From positions 620,001 to 684,000 of the forward strand of contig JAULSR010000008.1 of the NCBI GenBank assembly GCA_030512295.1: 64,000 nt of DNA. Reading direction: 5' to 3'. This DNA comes from Bombardia bombarda (taxonomy: Eukaryota; Ascomycota; Sordariomycetes; Sordariales; Lasiosphaeriaceae). Every line of letters begins with the position of its first letter. The first letter of the stretch is position 1. The notes below the pieces were generated by a model. The model was not told the origin of the DNA. It saw only the letters and a program-made list of their open reading frames with translations, and searched no databases. Shown piece by piece: positions 34,151 through 46,615 of this stretch. The translations under genes and the position numbers were made by a program.

Positions 34151-34966
34151 GGGGGGCTCGGGGGGCCGTATGCCTGCCCTGCCTGCAGCTAGCTACCTAC
34201 ACTAGCTGCCTGGTGGGGTCAAGAACGCACAGCTCGCTCTGGGCGGGTCGATGGCCTGTCAAACTCCCCCTGGTGCTCCACGTACGTAAACCACCTCTCC
34301 GGGACAAGAGGGGTCGCTCTGCTGGCACGAATGCGCCCTACCAGGCGCTTGCCAGGTTCGGGCACTTGAACTACGACAAATGGTTAGAGAGCCTTTAGAT
34401 GAAATACGAGATGCAGAGGTAAAGGGATGCCACCCTCATCCAGCACACTCATCTGCTTCTGCCAATTGTTTCGATACCGAACTCTATATTCCGCCAAGTC
34501 GACCCCGCCAAACACAGCCCCCCCCGGTCATTTCTATCTCCAGGTCTGGGCTGCCTACCTAGGTAGGTCGCTGCACTACACGTGCTGTATCCGTACGTCA
34601 AGCACGATCGACGGGAGCTACCCTGGCCTGGGGCACTGTTTCTACAGTATTCTATTCTGATACCACGAGGCGGAGGATGGGTGGGTGGGTGGTGGTGATG
34701 AGGGCCGCGCCTCTTCCACATATATGAGCGACTATCCTCCCAGCCCAGCTCCTTCACACCCCCCCTCCGGGTAGGGGGCCAAGTCTGCCGCTCCCGCTGC
34801 CAGCGCCGCAAATCGTCAGGAAAAAAAGAACAAGGATGATCGGGACCGATCGTTACGTTATGTAGTATAGGATATCTCGCACTACGAGTCTTCTCTCTCC
34901 TGCCCAACGAACAAAAACAGGGCGCATACATGTCAATGTCAGTCCAGAGCGACACATAAACAAAAG
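34151..34966. other. Upstream region of the MFS transporter
   Basis: No gene is supported. A CCTACCTAGGTAGGT palindrome lies at about 34555-34570 and GGGT repeats near 34680. Confidence 0.45.
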
Positions 34967-37614
34967 ATGCGTCGGGACCCAGAAGAGCGAACAAACCGGG
35001 GGTTTCTGGGGTTTGACAGCTCGGCGTTATTGCCCCAAGATCGCCAGGCAAGTCTTGTTTATGATTTTGATCGAGTGTTGCATTCAACTTTCCGCCTCGT
35101 GGTTGCGATTCGATCGATTTCTCAATCCGCATTCACAACTCCCATTCCTAGCTAGATCGACCTCTTTTTCAGTACCTAAACTAACACGAGACCCGACCCG
35201 CTCGTATAGGACCGCGACCAATTGCGATATGAGCTTGATCTCAATTCTTGGAACCTGAGGATCTGGGCTGTTGCCGCCTCGGGCTTTCTTACCGATTCGT
35301 ACGTACCACCTTATACTTGTCCGAACTGCCTTCCTGACTTGTGGGTGGGTTGGGCTTATTTGGTGTCATCTCACCACCACCAGCCAACCACCCTTGTCGC
35401 GTAAGACCTAAGGAGGAAAACAAAGGCCTCTTCTCCAATTCAGGCCCCTGGCAGACAGAATAATAAACGAAATCTAATAATGCATTTCTCACCAGATATA
35501 ACCTATTTGCAACCAATGTGATCCTGGCCACTGTTTCGTTTGTGTATTTCCCAAACGACAAGTGGTGCGGCTTGGTCATTAATGTTTTCACCTTGTTTGG
35601 GTACGTGCGCCCCTATTCTTCCACCCCCTTTTTTTTTTCTCCTGCTTTGAGCCATGCCAACTCTCATCTAGATCGGTATGCGGCCAACTACTCTTTGGCT
35701 ACTTGGCCGATAAGTTTGGCAGGACCCGTTTGTATGGCATAGAGCTGGTTCTCGTCATTGTGTCCACCATTGGCGTGGCGACGGCCAGCACGGGCTATGG
35801 CGGCAACATGTCCTTCCTGGCCTTGTTTACTTGGGTATGTTCGACCCCCTGATCTTGAATTCACTGCTATCCGTCTATCTGCGTGTTTTGTATTTGTTTT
35901 GGTAGCCTGTCAACTGATCTCTTACTATGTATAGTGGCGATTTGTAATGGGAGTTGGTGAGTTGACCTCCCCTTGTACCCCGAGTCTCCTTGAGCTTTCC
36001 ACAGCCATCTCTACATACTTAGGTCCAGAATTGAATTGACATCAACAAGGAATCGGAGCCGAATACCCGTTAAGCGCAGTCATTACGTCCGAGTGGTCCA
36101 GCACCCCCTCAAGAGCGACCATGATCTCGTCCGTCTTTCTCATGCAGCCGGTCGGCCAGGCGCTTGCTCAGCTCGTCGGCCTCTGGGTTCTGTTAGGCGC
36201 CCACGAGCTTCACGAGATGCAATGCGGTCTCAACTCACTCCACGACGAAAAGTGCAAGGTCATCATTGACCGCATGTGGCGCATCGTCATCGGCTCCGGC
36301 GCCATTCCCGCCCTGCTAGCCATCATATTCCGTTTTCTGCTGTACGACTGCGGCCTGTACACCCTCGAGGTCAAGGACAAGCCCGGCAACGCCTTTCGGG
36401 ACACCCAGCGAGTCTACGGCGTTCCCTCGGCTCTGAACGGCATATCGATGGCCTCATTTGGCGACGGTGGCGGCGGCGGCGGCAGCGTAACCATGCATCA
36501 CGCGCCCCCGCAGCCCTCGCCCGTCCAGTTCTCGTTCGAGGACCTGACCAACTATTTCATCCGGGACAGGAACTGGCTGTACCTGCTCGGCACCACCATG
36601 ACGTGGTTCTTTCTCGACATCTCGTTCTTCGGATTCAGCCTGGATAACCGCGGCACCCTCGCCGATCTGTGGGCGACGACTCGCAAGCCGGCTCTGGGTC
36701 CGGACCTGGTCTGCTGGAACTCGACCCTGCCGGGCGGTGCCGGGAGCTCGCTGGTCCGGGGCTGGGAGTACATACCGACGTGGCAGACGGACGCCACGCA
36801 GCCATGCAACACCATCTATGAGACGCTGATTGAGCAGTCCAAGCAGTACCTGCTGACTGTTTCTATTGCCTCCATCGCGGGCAGCGGCTGCTTCATCTTC
36901 GCGGCCAACAGGATCCGCCGCCGCCAGTGGCTGACGACGTCGTTTTTGATACTGGCCGTCTTGTTCTTGATCACGGGTGGTGTGTACTATGCCGTGGCGC
37001 ACAGGCGAGGCGCTCCGGCGACGGTGGTGCTGGTGGCCATCTGCCATTTTGTGTTCAACTTTGGTATGCACATCTCCGTTTTTTTCCCCGAGTAACCCAG
37101 CCTTACCCCCCCCCCTTACAACGTACTCATCACTTACAACAACAACCAAGGCGCCAACACCCTGACCTTCATGATCCCCGCCGAAATCTTCCCGACCTGC
37201 TACCGCTGCACCTGCCACGGAATCTCAGCCGCCGCCGGCAAGATGGGCAGCATCGTGGCCGTGCTCATCGTCTACGGTATCAACACGCGCTACAAGAGCG
37301 AGAACCGCCAGGGCCTGATCTTTATGCTGTTTGCGACATTCATGCTGCTCGGCGCCGTCTATGCCTGGGCCTACCTGCCCGACGTGCAACGTCTAGTCGC
37401 ATCGAACTTTGACGGCTACGGCGAGGGAACTGATCGGCGCCGGCAGCGGTTGGAAACTATGAACCTCGAGGAGCTCGGCGAGGGCCGCGAAAAGGCCAGG
37501 AGAGAGGGCCAGCTCGTTACTGTCGTAGACAAGTCGGCCGAGTTGAGGAGGCGGTGGCAGGGGTGGCGGCAGAGGATGAAGCAGAGTCCATCTGCGTTCA
37601 GTAACACTTCGTGA
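34967..37614 (+). CDS. MFS transporter, phosphate:H+ symporter (Pho84-like) family
   Basis: A plasma-membrane H+-coupled transporter of the PHS family is inferred; the substrate could be phosphate or a glycerophosphodiester. My seven-exon model gives 645 residues in phase throughout: 34967-35047, 35210-35298, 35496-35600, 35672-35834, 35935-35956, 36050-37063, 37151-37614. Family motifs are LADKFGRTRLYGIELV (loop 2-3), GVGIGAEYPLSAVITSEW (segment 4), FSFEDLTNYFIRDRNWLYLL after the central loop, and NTLTFMIPAEIFPTCYRCTC followed by HGISAAAGKMG, which parallels the Pho84 signature. The central cytoplasmic loop contains a poly-Gly insert. Exon 1 is the least certain: joining it needs a GC-AG intron at CAG|GCAAGT. 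The C-terminal tail is charged and Arg-rich. Confidence 0.88.
35048..35209 (+). other. Probable GC-AG intron of the MFS gene
   Basis: The 5' boundary CAG|GCAAGT is the strict consensus of GC-AG introns. The 3' end has a CTAAC branch point and CGTATAG. Phase 0 joins LLPQDRQ to DRDQLRYELDL. An ordinary GT donor one codon later would break the frame. Confidence 0.55.
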
Positions 37615-38296
37615 GATGATGGATGGATTGGCATCAATGGGATGAATGGGGCAGCGGTGGTGGTAGGTTGGTTGGTTGCTAAACGGGGTGGATGGATACT
37701 AGATACCAGAGGGAATAGATCTGTCACATTTTTTCTTTTCCTTGATGGGATGTTCGCGGTGTTTCAGCGTTTCTTTCCCCATTATGACTTTATCAGGGCA
37801 CATACTAGGTGTGGGGGAGAAGGTATTTCCTGCTAGTGATTGATGATACATCATCGTTATGATTTACGACCGCAACACACCACATCTACCCTTCGCTACC
37901 AGACAAGTCTAGTCCAGCCCTCCTCAGAATACCGCACCTGCCTACCATGCTCTGTATCTGTTTGTGCGCATGGGCAGCAGAATCGCAGCATGTAGTTCAA
38001 AAACAGATATATCTCGCCAATACTGTGAGGGCAATTCCATCCGGTACACCTTAGCTGGTATTTTTTTAGTGCACCGTCCATCCACTAATAAGACAATCGA
38101 ATAACAAAATCAAAAAGCACTGAACCCAACCCAAAGATGTCCGTCTTAAAACAACCTGCAAAGTTGTTGTTGCCCTCGGCGCGCAATCGTCGTCGGTATT
38201 GTATCAGGTATGGGCTGTTCCAGAGCAGTAGCAACAGCAATACAGCACAGACAGCACAGACAGACAAAACACATGCCCTCCTGCCTACATGTCTTT
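37615..38296. other. Convergent 3' intergenic region
   Basis: The interval holds the 3' UTRs of the transporter and TVP23, which converge here. No gene is seen. Confidence 0.5.
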
Positions 38297-39180
38297 TTAT
38301 CTAAACAACCTCCCAACCATGTTAGTCGCGATACTGCCCGCAATGTTGCCTGAGTTGAGCGCGCTCCCGGCAATGTTGGACGCCTGGCTGAACTTGTCGC
38401 AGCGCGAGAAGGCGAGCGTGTTGGTGATGGTCAGGACGAGGGCGATTGCTGATGAATAGCAGAGGTTGTCAGTCTACGTAGCACAAGTGACAGGTAATAT
38501 ATATATATGTATATATAAACCAGAAAACAACATACCAACAAGCGGCAGCCATATGAACTTGAAGCTGATAAGCGCCACGATGGCCAACACGATCCATAGG
38601 AGCGGCTGGGCGTAGATGGCGAGCCAGAAGAAACGGCTGTCGGTGGGGTTGACGATCTTGGTGCCGGGCTCGCTGCTCTCAAAGACCCAGTGCGAGTCGC
38701 CCGTCGCGGGGTCGACCTCGTTCCACCAGCGCAGGCCGACGAGGCGCCGCCCGGCGATGTTCTTGAGGTAGTAGAAGTCGGCTGCGAGGAGGAGGATGGT
38801 GATGATGAAGATCATGACCCTGTGAGGTTGTTTTGATGGTTAGTTACGAGGACAGGGGATGATGGGCAGCAGCAGCTGTTGTCGCAACGCCACAGCTAGA
38901 GGGAGGAGCAGGTGAGTGAATGAATAGACAAGACTGTTTCTCCAACCTACAAGTTATTCGTAAAAAGCAGACCAAAGAGGTAGACGAGGAGACTGGCTTT
39001 TGTTGCGAGGCGCAAGGCATGTCAGCAACCGACGGACTGACAGGCGACTTTGCTTCTTTCCTCCATTCTAGGCAGCAAGAACATACAAATTCGAAATGCC
39101 AAAAAGGTCAGTAGCGTAATGGGATGGGAGCTCAGGCGCCAGCTCAAGGAGCCGGGCGCAACTTGTGCTGGATCCATCAT
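38297..39180 (-). CDS. TVP23: Golgi membrane protein TVP23
   Basis: This is a small four-helix Golgi membrane protein involved in vesicle trafficking. Four exons (39087-39180, 38951-38996, 38536-38819, 38297-38448) add up to 191 residues, the usual size. Family motifs: SWRLSSHPITLLTFLAFRI, SLLVYLFGLLFTNNL, NIAGRRLVGLRWWNEVD, HWVFESSEPGTKIVNPTDSR, RFFWLAIYAQPLLWIVLAIV and ALVLTITNTLAFSRCDKFSQ. The start is the double ATG at 39175-39180. Intron 1 uses an AAG acceptor to keep the phase (FRI|SSLLVY). The 3' intron contains a TA dinucleotide run near 38500. It is divergent from the CLYBL-like gene. Confidence 0.92.
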
Positions 39181-39877
39181 TGTGTGTGTGTGTGTGGAAG
39201 ATGATGTCTGTCTGTCGGATTTCAGTATCGTCGGTGTCGTTCTTGTCGTGGTCATACAGCTATGGGCGTCGGCAAGACATATGTCGTCGTCGTCGTCGTC
39301 GTCGGTCAATTATGTACACTGATCCGACTGGACTAGGCGGCAGCTTTATCGAGAGGCGCGTCGCCAGGTGTTAATTACGTGTTGCTGCTGTAGCTGCTAC
39401 ACTGTTGCTGCTACACTGTTGCTGCCCTATCATCAGAATGATGTGGGGCCCTAGTCCCACCTAGCTAGCGCGCTAAGGGGTTACCTACCCATTACTGGTG
39501 CCTGTGTTGGTTTCGGCAGGCAAGGGCTTGCAGCTGACAACGGGCGTCCCGGCAGTTATCATTTTAGCCGAGTCGAGGGTTGGGGATGGATGGGGTAAGA
39601 GCAAGGGTTGTTGTAGCTTGAAGCTATCACCTTCATAGCTCCCAGCTCATGTTGTTGACTTGGTGATATATATTTTGTTTATCACAATACGAGGTACATG
39701 GGGAAAGATAATTTTTTACCATTTCTCATTACCCTGTTCATGTCACATATAGCCCGTCTCGGATCGCTAACATTTACATGACTTCTTAGATGCCTTCGAT
39801 GACACCGACATCAATCCATTCAGACTAACATCATCCATCCCTGACCTGAGTTGAGCCGAGAGACAGCTACCACCACT
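39181..39877. promoter_or_regulatory. Divergent promoter region TVP23 / CLYBL-like
   Basis: About 700 bases separate the start codons. It holds CGT and CTGCTA-type short repeats near 39285-39420 and no open gene. Confidence 0.45.
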
Positions 39878-41108
39878 ATGGCCGCCGCAGCATCATCCTC
39901 GGTCCTCCGCCGGGCCTTGCTATATGGTGCACCATCTCCAGCCATCATCGTCCCATCCCATGCCATTCTCCCCACCACTAACACGAACAACCATCAGTCC
40001 CCGCATCCTCACAAAGGATGATGACAAAGTCCCTATCCCTCACCAGCGACAACATCACCTACGACCTCGAAGACGCCGTCACGCCCTCAATGAAATCCAC
40101 CGCCCGCACATCCCTCCGTGACCACCTCTCATCATCCCTCCCCAACAACAAACCCCCCCCTCAATCGGCGAGCTCGCCGTCCGCATCAACGCCGTCTCCA
40201 CCCCCCACGCCCTCGACGACCTCATGGCCCTCGCCGCCGTCCCCAGCGTCGACGCCATCGTCATCCCCAAAGTCAACAGCGCCAGCGACCTCTCCTTCGT
40301 GACAGATGTGATCCGCCACGCCGCGCCCTTGCGGCACGCCACCACCACCACCTCCTCTGGCTCAACTAATACTCCACCACCACCACCACCGCCACCACCC
40401 ATCAAACTAATCGCCCTCATCGAGTCCGCCCGCGCCATCATGGACCTCCGCGCCATATGCGCCGCCTCGCCCTACCTCAGCGGCCTCATCTTCGCCGCCG
40501 AGGACTTTGCCCTGGACCTGTCCCTCACCCGGACGCCCGGCCTGGACGAGTTCTTGTACGCCCGGAGCGCCGTCGTCACCAGCGCGAGGGCGTTTGATCT
40601 GCCGAGCGCCATCGACCTGGTCTGTACCTCGTACAAGGGCGACGAGGGCCTGAGCCGCCTCGAGGAGGAGTGCCAGAATGGAAAGGGGATGGGGTTTAAT
40701 GGCAAGCGTACGTACCTGTCTATATATATCACTATATGCTTGCTTGGGGGGAGCTGAACAAAGCGTTCTCCCTAACCCCAACCACCCACCTCACAACTAC
40801 CCGCAGATTTACGTAACGAGAAAAGCCATGCTGATGTGGAGTACGAAACAGAATGCATCCATCCCAGCCAGGTAGAAACCGTCCAGAGGATGTTTGCGCC
40901 ATCGGAAAAGGAAGTAGAATGGGCGGTCCGCGTCGTCATTGCAGACGACAAGGCTGCCGCCCAAGGACGAGGTGCTTGGACCATGGATGGGAAGATGATC
41001 GACGCCCCTGTATCGGGACATGCCCGGGCAGTGGTTGCAAAGGCGACGCGGTGCGGCTTCCACATTCCGAGCATGATGGAGAAGTGGAAAGACCAAGAGC
41101 CCGAATAG
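39878..41108 (+). CDS. HpcH/HpaI-CitE family lyase (CLYBL-like), one-base frameshift
   Basis: This belongs to the citrate-lyase-beta-like (CLYBL) acyl-CoA lyase/thioesterase superfamily with a TIM-barrel fold. Exons are 39878-39926, 39998-40707 and 40852-41108. The model joins ALLYVPASSQRMMTKSLS and ends exon 2 at GFNGK, followed by QCIHPSQVETVQRMF. Motifs: SDNITYDLEDAV, GELAVRINAV, VDAIVIPKV, IKLIALIESARAI, GLIFAAEDFALDL (metal-binding Glu/Asp region) and the IHPSQV signature. In exon 2 the frame breaks at a C8 run (40153-40160): upstream LPNNKPPP and downstream SIGELAVRIN need one extra C. The corrected length is 338 residues. A poly-Pro insert precedes IKLIALIES. Mitochondrial location is possible but not shown. 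Confidence 0.88.
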
Positions 41109-41507
41109 GACAAGACACCTATATGCATGTCTTATCATTTTCACGGTCAATTTTCACCTCTCGCCACGTTTAGGCATGCTTGGGCCGCCTTGGACTTGAT
41201 TCTTACGAGTGAAGCCATTGTAATCTCTGCTATGCTAATCTAGAAACTATTGGGTCGCTGCCAGATCGCATCCAAGCCATCCCCTTGCTGGTCATAGGGG
41301 TCCGGGTCCAATGCCTCAAAGCTGTCCGGCTGAGGTAAATGATCGGGCTCTTGACTGAAGCTTACCGGACCCCGGGTTCTTACCGGGAGGATCTGGCCGA
41401 CAGAAAGCTGCTCTCTGCTTCGAGACAGCGGCGTATTTCCTCTGATGTGGCTGATCGCCTCCGCTTCTTCCTCGGGCGCCTGTCCTGATACTTCGATAGG
41501 ACTGACA

Positions 41508-43457
41508 CTAATGATATTCCATAGGGTCCAGGGCATCAGCGTCTTCGGAGGCGTTTGATGCCTTGTGTTCTAGATTTTCGATGTAACTTGCTATTTCCGT
41601 CCGTCGCAACGCTATCTCACTGATGGGGTGGTCCTGAGTGCCATTGCTAATATGGAAATCGGCAGGTCGACTAAAGTAAGGCGAAAATTGAGTGTTACTT
41701 GTTGGCTGCAGATACGAGTGGCTTCTACTACTCGCATGCATATATGGGTAACTAACTCCGTGGTGAAATGGGATAGGGGTATAGCGTGCTGCAGCCATGG
41801 TTGGTCGAGATAAGGCACGAGGGAGGTCGACTGGAGGTGCCCTCTCCATGAAGTCTTGCTCTACCAGCGGTAGTCTGGTTGTATCTCCAAGTATAGGCTG
41901 GGGGAGGCTGTTCATGGTAGCATGCCGAATGTCTTGCTGCAAGTTCCCTCTGGGGTCGAGTTGGTGCCGTGCTTCCCCCATCGGAGACGCGAAACGATCA
42001 TCAGTGACCGTTGCTCTCCAACCCTTGTAGTGCCCCCCTTTTGGCTGGATATCATGGTCTACTCTTAGGCTGAACTGCGTCTGTACCCCAACGTCTCTGT
42101 AGTTCTTTTTCTCGGCGGGAATATGTCTTTCTCTTGTGGTGGATCTTCTGGGACTTGGGGCTTCAGGACTTTGAGGGCTTGTGCTCCGGCCGAGTGGCGG
42201 TTTCACAGCTCTAGCGTGCTGCTTCTGATGAGTCGCCACCAAGGGGGAGCGTACGGGTATGTGTTGTTTTTCTTGATCATGGCCGCTTTTTGACCATGTG
42301 AAGTAGGTGGTCGCCTTGCTAGTGGAATGGGCTCTATCAATGTGTCCCTTACTCGGTGGGTTTGATGACCGGTTAGTACCAACGCCACGAGAGACCGGTT
42401 CATATCTACCTGTAATATTGGCCCTCCTATCAGGCCTTGGTGCAATATTCGATAAAATATGAGCTCGGCGAGGTCGGGGTATGTCTTCTTCAGCATAATT
42501 ATGCTTGCCACTGGAGGCCCTCCTGCGGGAGAAAAAGGCCGTGAGCTCGTCCAGCTCCTTGTCCTCGTTATGTTCCCTCTGCTCTTCGACCTTGGAACGC
42601 CGCAATTTCTTGGGCTTGGAAGGATGGCCCGGAGAGCTATCGACCGCTCTTGGTTTGGATTTGGTATCTATACAATGTCAATATGTTGCCATCATCTTAC
42701 CAGCTTGATATTCCGTACCATGTGTATTATCCACACTCGCATGAGCTTTACGCGCTCTGAGTGGCAAGACCGAACATGCCTGAAGTAACGTTAGCCACGA
42801 GCCTTCTGGAGTAACCAGTCAGGCGTTGCTCACTGAGGATCGCTCATTACGCGAGAGGTCTTCCCTTTCACCCTTCCTTGCCCCCTCTCGCTTCCTTTTG
42901 ATGTCTTGTGCTTGCGTTTCCTTGCATACCCTCCTCTTTTGGTCCAGCGAACCACGGTTGGTATCGTATTTATCTTCGCGCGTCTTATGTCGGGCTCTCT
43001 TCTCAAAGCGGTGCTCCCCGGTTGGTCTCACTCTCTTCGGGGGCACGGATACGTCCTCCGACGGCGGTCGTGTTTTCTTTTCCCCCCATTTTCCATTCTC
43101 CCGGGATCGAAGTGGTGGTGACGGTAGTCCAGGTCTGCCATTTTCGTCCTGCACTGTCAGTCTACGTACACCATGAGCTTGTTGAGTCTGGGCCAACCAA
43201 GACTGGACCAGCTCGTCATTCTCCTTTTCTGGCTGATTCTGGAAATGCGGAGCCAGGTTGACTCTCGTTTTGGATACTGGCATGGGGCTACTGGGTCTGT
43301 TGGTCTGACCACGATGGTCCTTTAAGCCGGCCTCTATGTTTTGCCGATGGTGTGTCTGTCCTTCACGGTCTTGACGTATGCTCAAGTGGTGATGTCGTTG
43401 AGACCGATGTCTTCTCTTGGCCCCTTCTTCATCGGAATGTGGCCTCGGTCGCCCCAT
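41508..43457 (-). CDS. Basic low-complexity nuclear-type protein, unknown
   Basis: The family is not named. Exons 42834-43457, 42719-42779 and 41508-42667 give 614 residues in phase. Intron A (54 bases) has GTGAGC, CTAAC and TTCAG. Intron B is best taken as 51 bases with GTACGG; an alternative GTAAGA donor would leave only 33. The protein is rich in Arg/Lys/Ser/Pro. The stretch FEKRARHKTREDKYD resembles a motif I recall from uncharacterised fungal proteins. A likely nuclear location is inferred from the basic composition. The frame ends at DALDPMEYH. A further coding-like frame (41240-41536, SPIEVSGQAPEEEAEAISHI) lies one frame over and may be a missed C-terminal extension. Confidence 0.68.
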
Positions 43458-46400
43458 GGCTAAGGCACCACCCAGACGTAGCTATAGCAAGTAGAAATGA
43501 TATGCCAAGTAGCAAAGAATCAAACCAATCACGAGTATTCAGAGAGCAAATGGATGATAGCCACTTGCGCAAAGATGGAAACAGACTTGTTAACTGTAGG
43601 ATACTTCCAGGTGTTGATGTTTTGATGATGTGCCGGTCGCAATCATCAGAAGCCCACACGACCCAACTTGAACCATCGCCGCTGCCTCGAGCGAACCTTC
43701 CTCGAATGAGTTATTGGTAGGCGCTGTCTTGCTCCTTCCCGTTCACAAATGGCGGGCAACGCCGGTAGGAAGACAAGGGCTAAGCCAAATTACGTGACGT
43801 AAGGCAGCTGGACCCGACTGGAAAGTGCCACCATCAAAGATAAGGTACCTTTTCCTTCCTTACCTCTTGAATTACCAAAGGTACCTAAGCACATCAAGGA
43901 CAACTTTGTCGCGAGACGGACTTCCGTCTTGGTGTCTTGATTGACAAAGTCTTACTAGAAGACAGGTGTTGACTGGATCATGAGAGGTGCTTTGCTTCTG
44001 GCACAGCACAGAAAGATTCCTCCATAAGCATCACTGCTATTGATGTAATCAGATCACGCCCTGAAGTTTGACTGGGTACCCTGCCTTGGAAAAGTTAGGG
44101 GTCAATAACCGCATTCCGAGACAGTGGCGTCAACGCATCTCGACAAAGTTGACACTTTCCCCGTCAGATCCTGAAATCCCAACAACTCCTGAAGAAGCGT
44201 GCGTGCTGACAACACACACACAAGTCAATGCTGTCGGTGATAGTACCTCGATGGTCTGTCGGTTGTGATAAGATTTCCCCAGGCAAGCCAGCTTCGCCTG
44301 CATTTGATTCAAGACCGCTTCATTAAACGAGCGCCAGGAAATTCGGATCTGATCAAGTTTCAACCGACAGTCGCCGAGCTTTTAACAACCAGCCTCCAGG
44401 CCAGGCCAGTATCCCCATTCTCGTCTCCGAAAATGGTTTATAGCATGCATGCTATAGCTCCCACCAAGTGAAGCTCCTTGTAAAGCTCTGGAGGAGCTTG
44501 GACCGAATCCAAGAAAGTTCATTCATGGGTGGTCGTCGGTTAACGCCGCCCGGCTGCCGCGTCCAAACGGGGGTACGACTGGCTAATTAAGAGATCGACA
44601 GCTGGGGGGAGGGACGACATGCAAGTTTGCCAGGCGCACACCTTTTTGAGGCTTGTCACACGATCATCATCCTCGTCTGGTAAACGCTGTGTCCCAATAA
44701 GGTGTGTCCCAATAAGGCTTTAGACCCCGCGGAACACATCGTGTGTCGGATGGGATGTCTAGCAGCGTCATGCCAATCAGGTTCCGGGTCACCAGCACCT
44801 CAAAGCTGGGTATTGTGATAAGAAATCTGGCATCCCATCCACCGATCTACCTACCCCTACACGGAGCTTCCCGAATCACATACCGAGATTTCCCAGCCTG
44901 AGAAACCAAAAAGCAGGCATCTGAGGCATAATCGCCGCTCCTTGCTAAACGTAACGAGCATCGCCTGTATCAAAGCTTCAGCGAGATGTGTCACTGGCCA
45001 CAGCTGAATAAGAAAGCGGTCAAGCTATCTCCCATCACATGGTTATACAAGACTGCGGGCGGCCTCAACAGCGGCCTGATAGAACGAGTATCCTTTTGCT
45101 TCAACTACCGCTGCTGCCGTCTCTGGCCCATGACCGCTATCTTGCTATAGAGCCCAATGCTCAACAGGTTCTGGAACCTAAGTCTAACAGGCCATGATCG
45201 ACCGTTGGGATTATTGTTTGCTTGCTGGATCGCCCGCCCGAATTCGATCGTCCAACAGGCAAATCTGGCGAGGTGGTATTTCCCCAGGATCGCATTTAGG
45301 CAGGCCAGTGCGCTATACCTCATACAAGCAGTCAGTTTAGTGGTAGGCGCAGCAAGTTTCATAACTCTGTCAGTTTCGCAAGCTGTTGGGATCTTGCCAG
45401 CGTTTTTGTCATGCAACCGTTTCCGAGGGTGTTGTTCTTTGACAACTCTTGGCTGGTCAAGGACTCAAGACACCCACAACCCTGCTCTCAACAAACAATC
45501 CCTGCAACCCGCGGAAGAGCAAAGGGCCACGAGCACCTGCCCAGACTTAACCAGATTCGGCGACTCTTGGGTTAGGTACGTTTGGAGGAGAGGAAACGTG
45601 ATTGGATATCCGAGCGGCAGCAAGAGGATATTATCCGTTGCCCATTTCAAACTCCAAGCTGCATCTCGGCATCGAGATTGGCCCCATTGGCTCGGACAGG
45701 AAGCTGGGGCTAGCCGTCTTGGTTCTTGTCAGGGATCATCAGCAACCAAAGGCTTGGCGCCATCCTTGCTTGTGGCCCTGAGGGCCCCTCCTCCAAGAAG
45801 GACATCTTATCGTTATCGATAACAGTGTCTACGACTCTACGACTCTGCGGCGGCCCTGCGTGATGTGCGTGATGCGTGATACGTGATACGGTGGGGTTGA
45901 ATGGAAAGTGACTCGTCGCGGGTAACACCATGAATCGGGGATCTGGGTCAATCACCCACGCACAGACAGGCATACGCATATTGGATCGGGCGAGCCAGTG
46001 GTTTTGGAGACGCGCCCGGCGACTCATTCATTGACTGACTGATGCTGTCTCTCTAGACTAGTCTCTCCTGAGCGCGAAGGCGACAGAAACAGCTTCTGAC
46101 TCGGGATTTGAATTTTTGGTGGCTGGCGAGTCCCAAATGGGCGGCGTTGCATGATTAAGTTGCATATTTGCCAATGCCGGCAAAACTCGTTGTGCGCTAT
46201 GCTATGCCTTTGACTATATATATTTGGCGTTTCTTAATACCGCCGCTTCCTTTGTCAAACGAGAACGAGGATACTGGCGCACGAATAGAATGTAAAAGCT
46301 TTGTAACCATGAATTATTGCTTGAGTTACAAGCTTCCCCCCAACCCGCCTGTCTGTCCGTGCCACATATATCCCTCGCCACTGTATTCAGATGGCGGGCT

Positions 46401-46615
46401 CTGGCTTTTTCGCACTGAGAGATTGTTGCCACAATTATGAATCGCCATCTGCTCCAGTTGGCTTTTTATGGTGTGTTGTCAGTTTAAATGACTTGATCAT
46501 GAACAAGATAGGTAGTGTAGCGTCCTTCGGTTGTCAATGTGCATTGGCACGAGACTTGCATGGTGAGAGATATGGAAAAAAAGACAGGTGAAAGACTTTT
46601 GGAATGGGACACGAC
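43458..46615. other. Intergenic, no gene recognised
   Basis: About 3.1 kb hold only short frames. The longest (45157-45822, 221 codons, ATG start) has no recognisable domain and an overlapping antisense frame. A 14-base direct repeat (GTGTCCCAATAAGG) occurs twice near 44690-44715. Confidence 0.45.

Noticed and set aside
36454..37218. 254-codon minus-strand frame within the transporter
   Set aside because: Antisense shadow of transmembrane codons of a well-supported gene.
45157..45822. 221-codon ATG frame
   Set aside because: Composition is not protein-like past the first third and there is an antisense competitor; kept only as a note in the intergenic entry.
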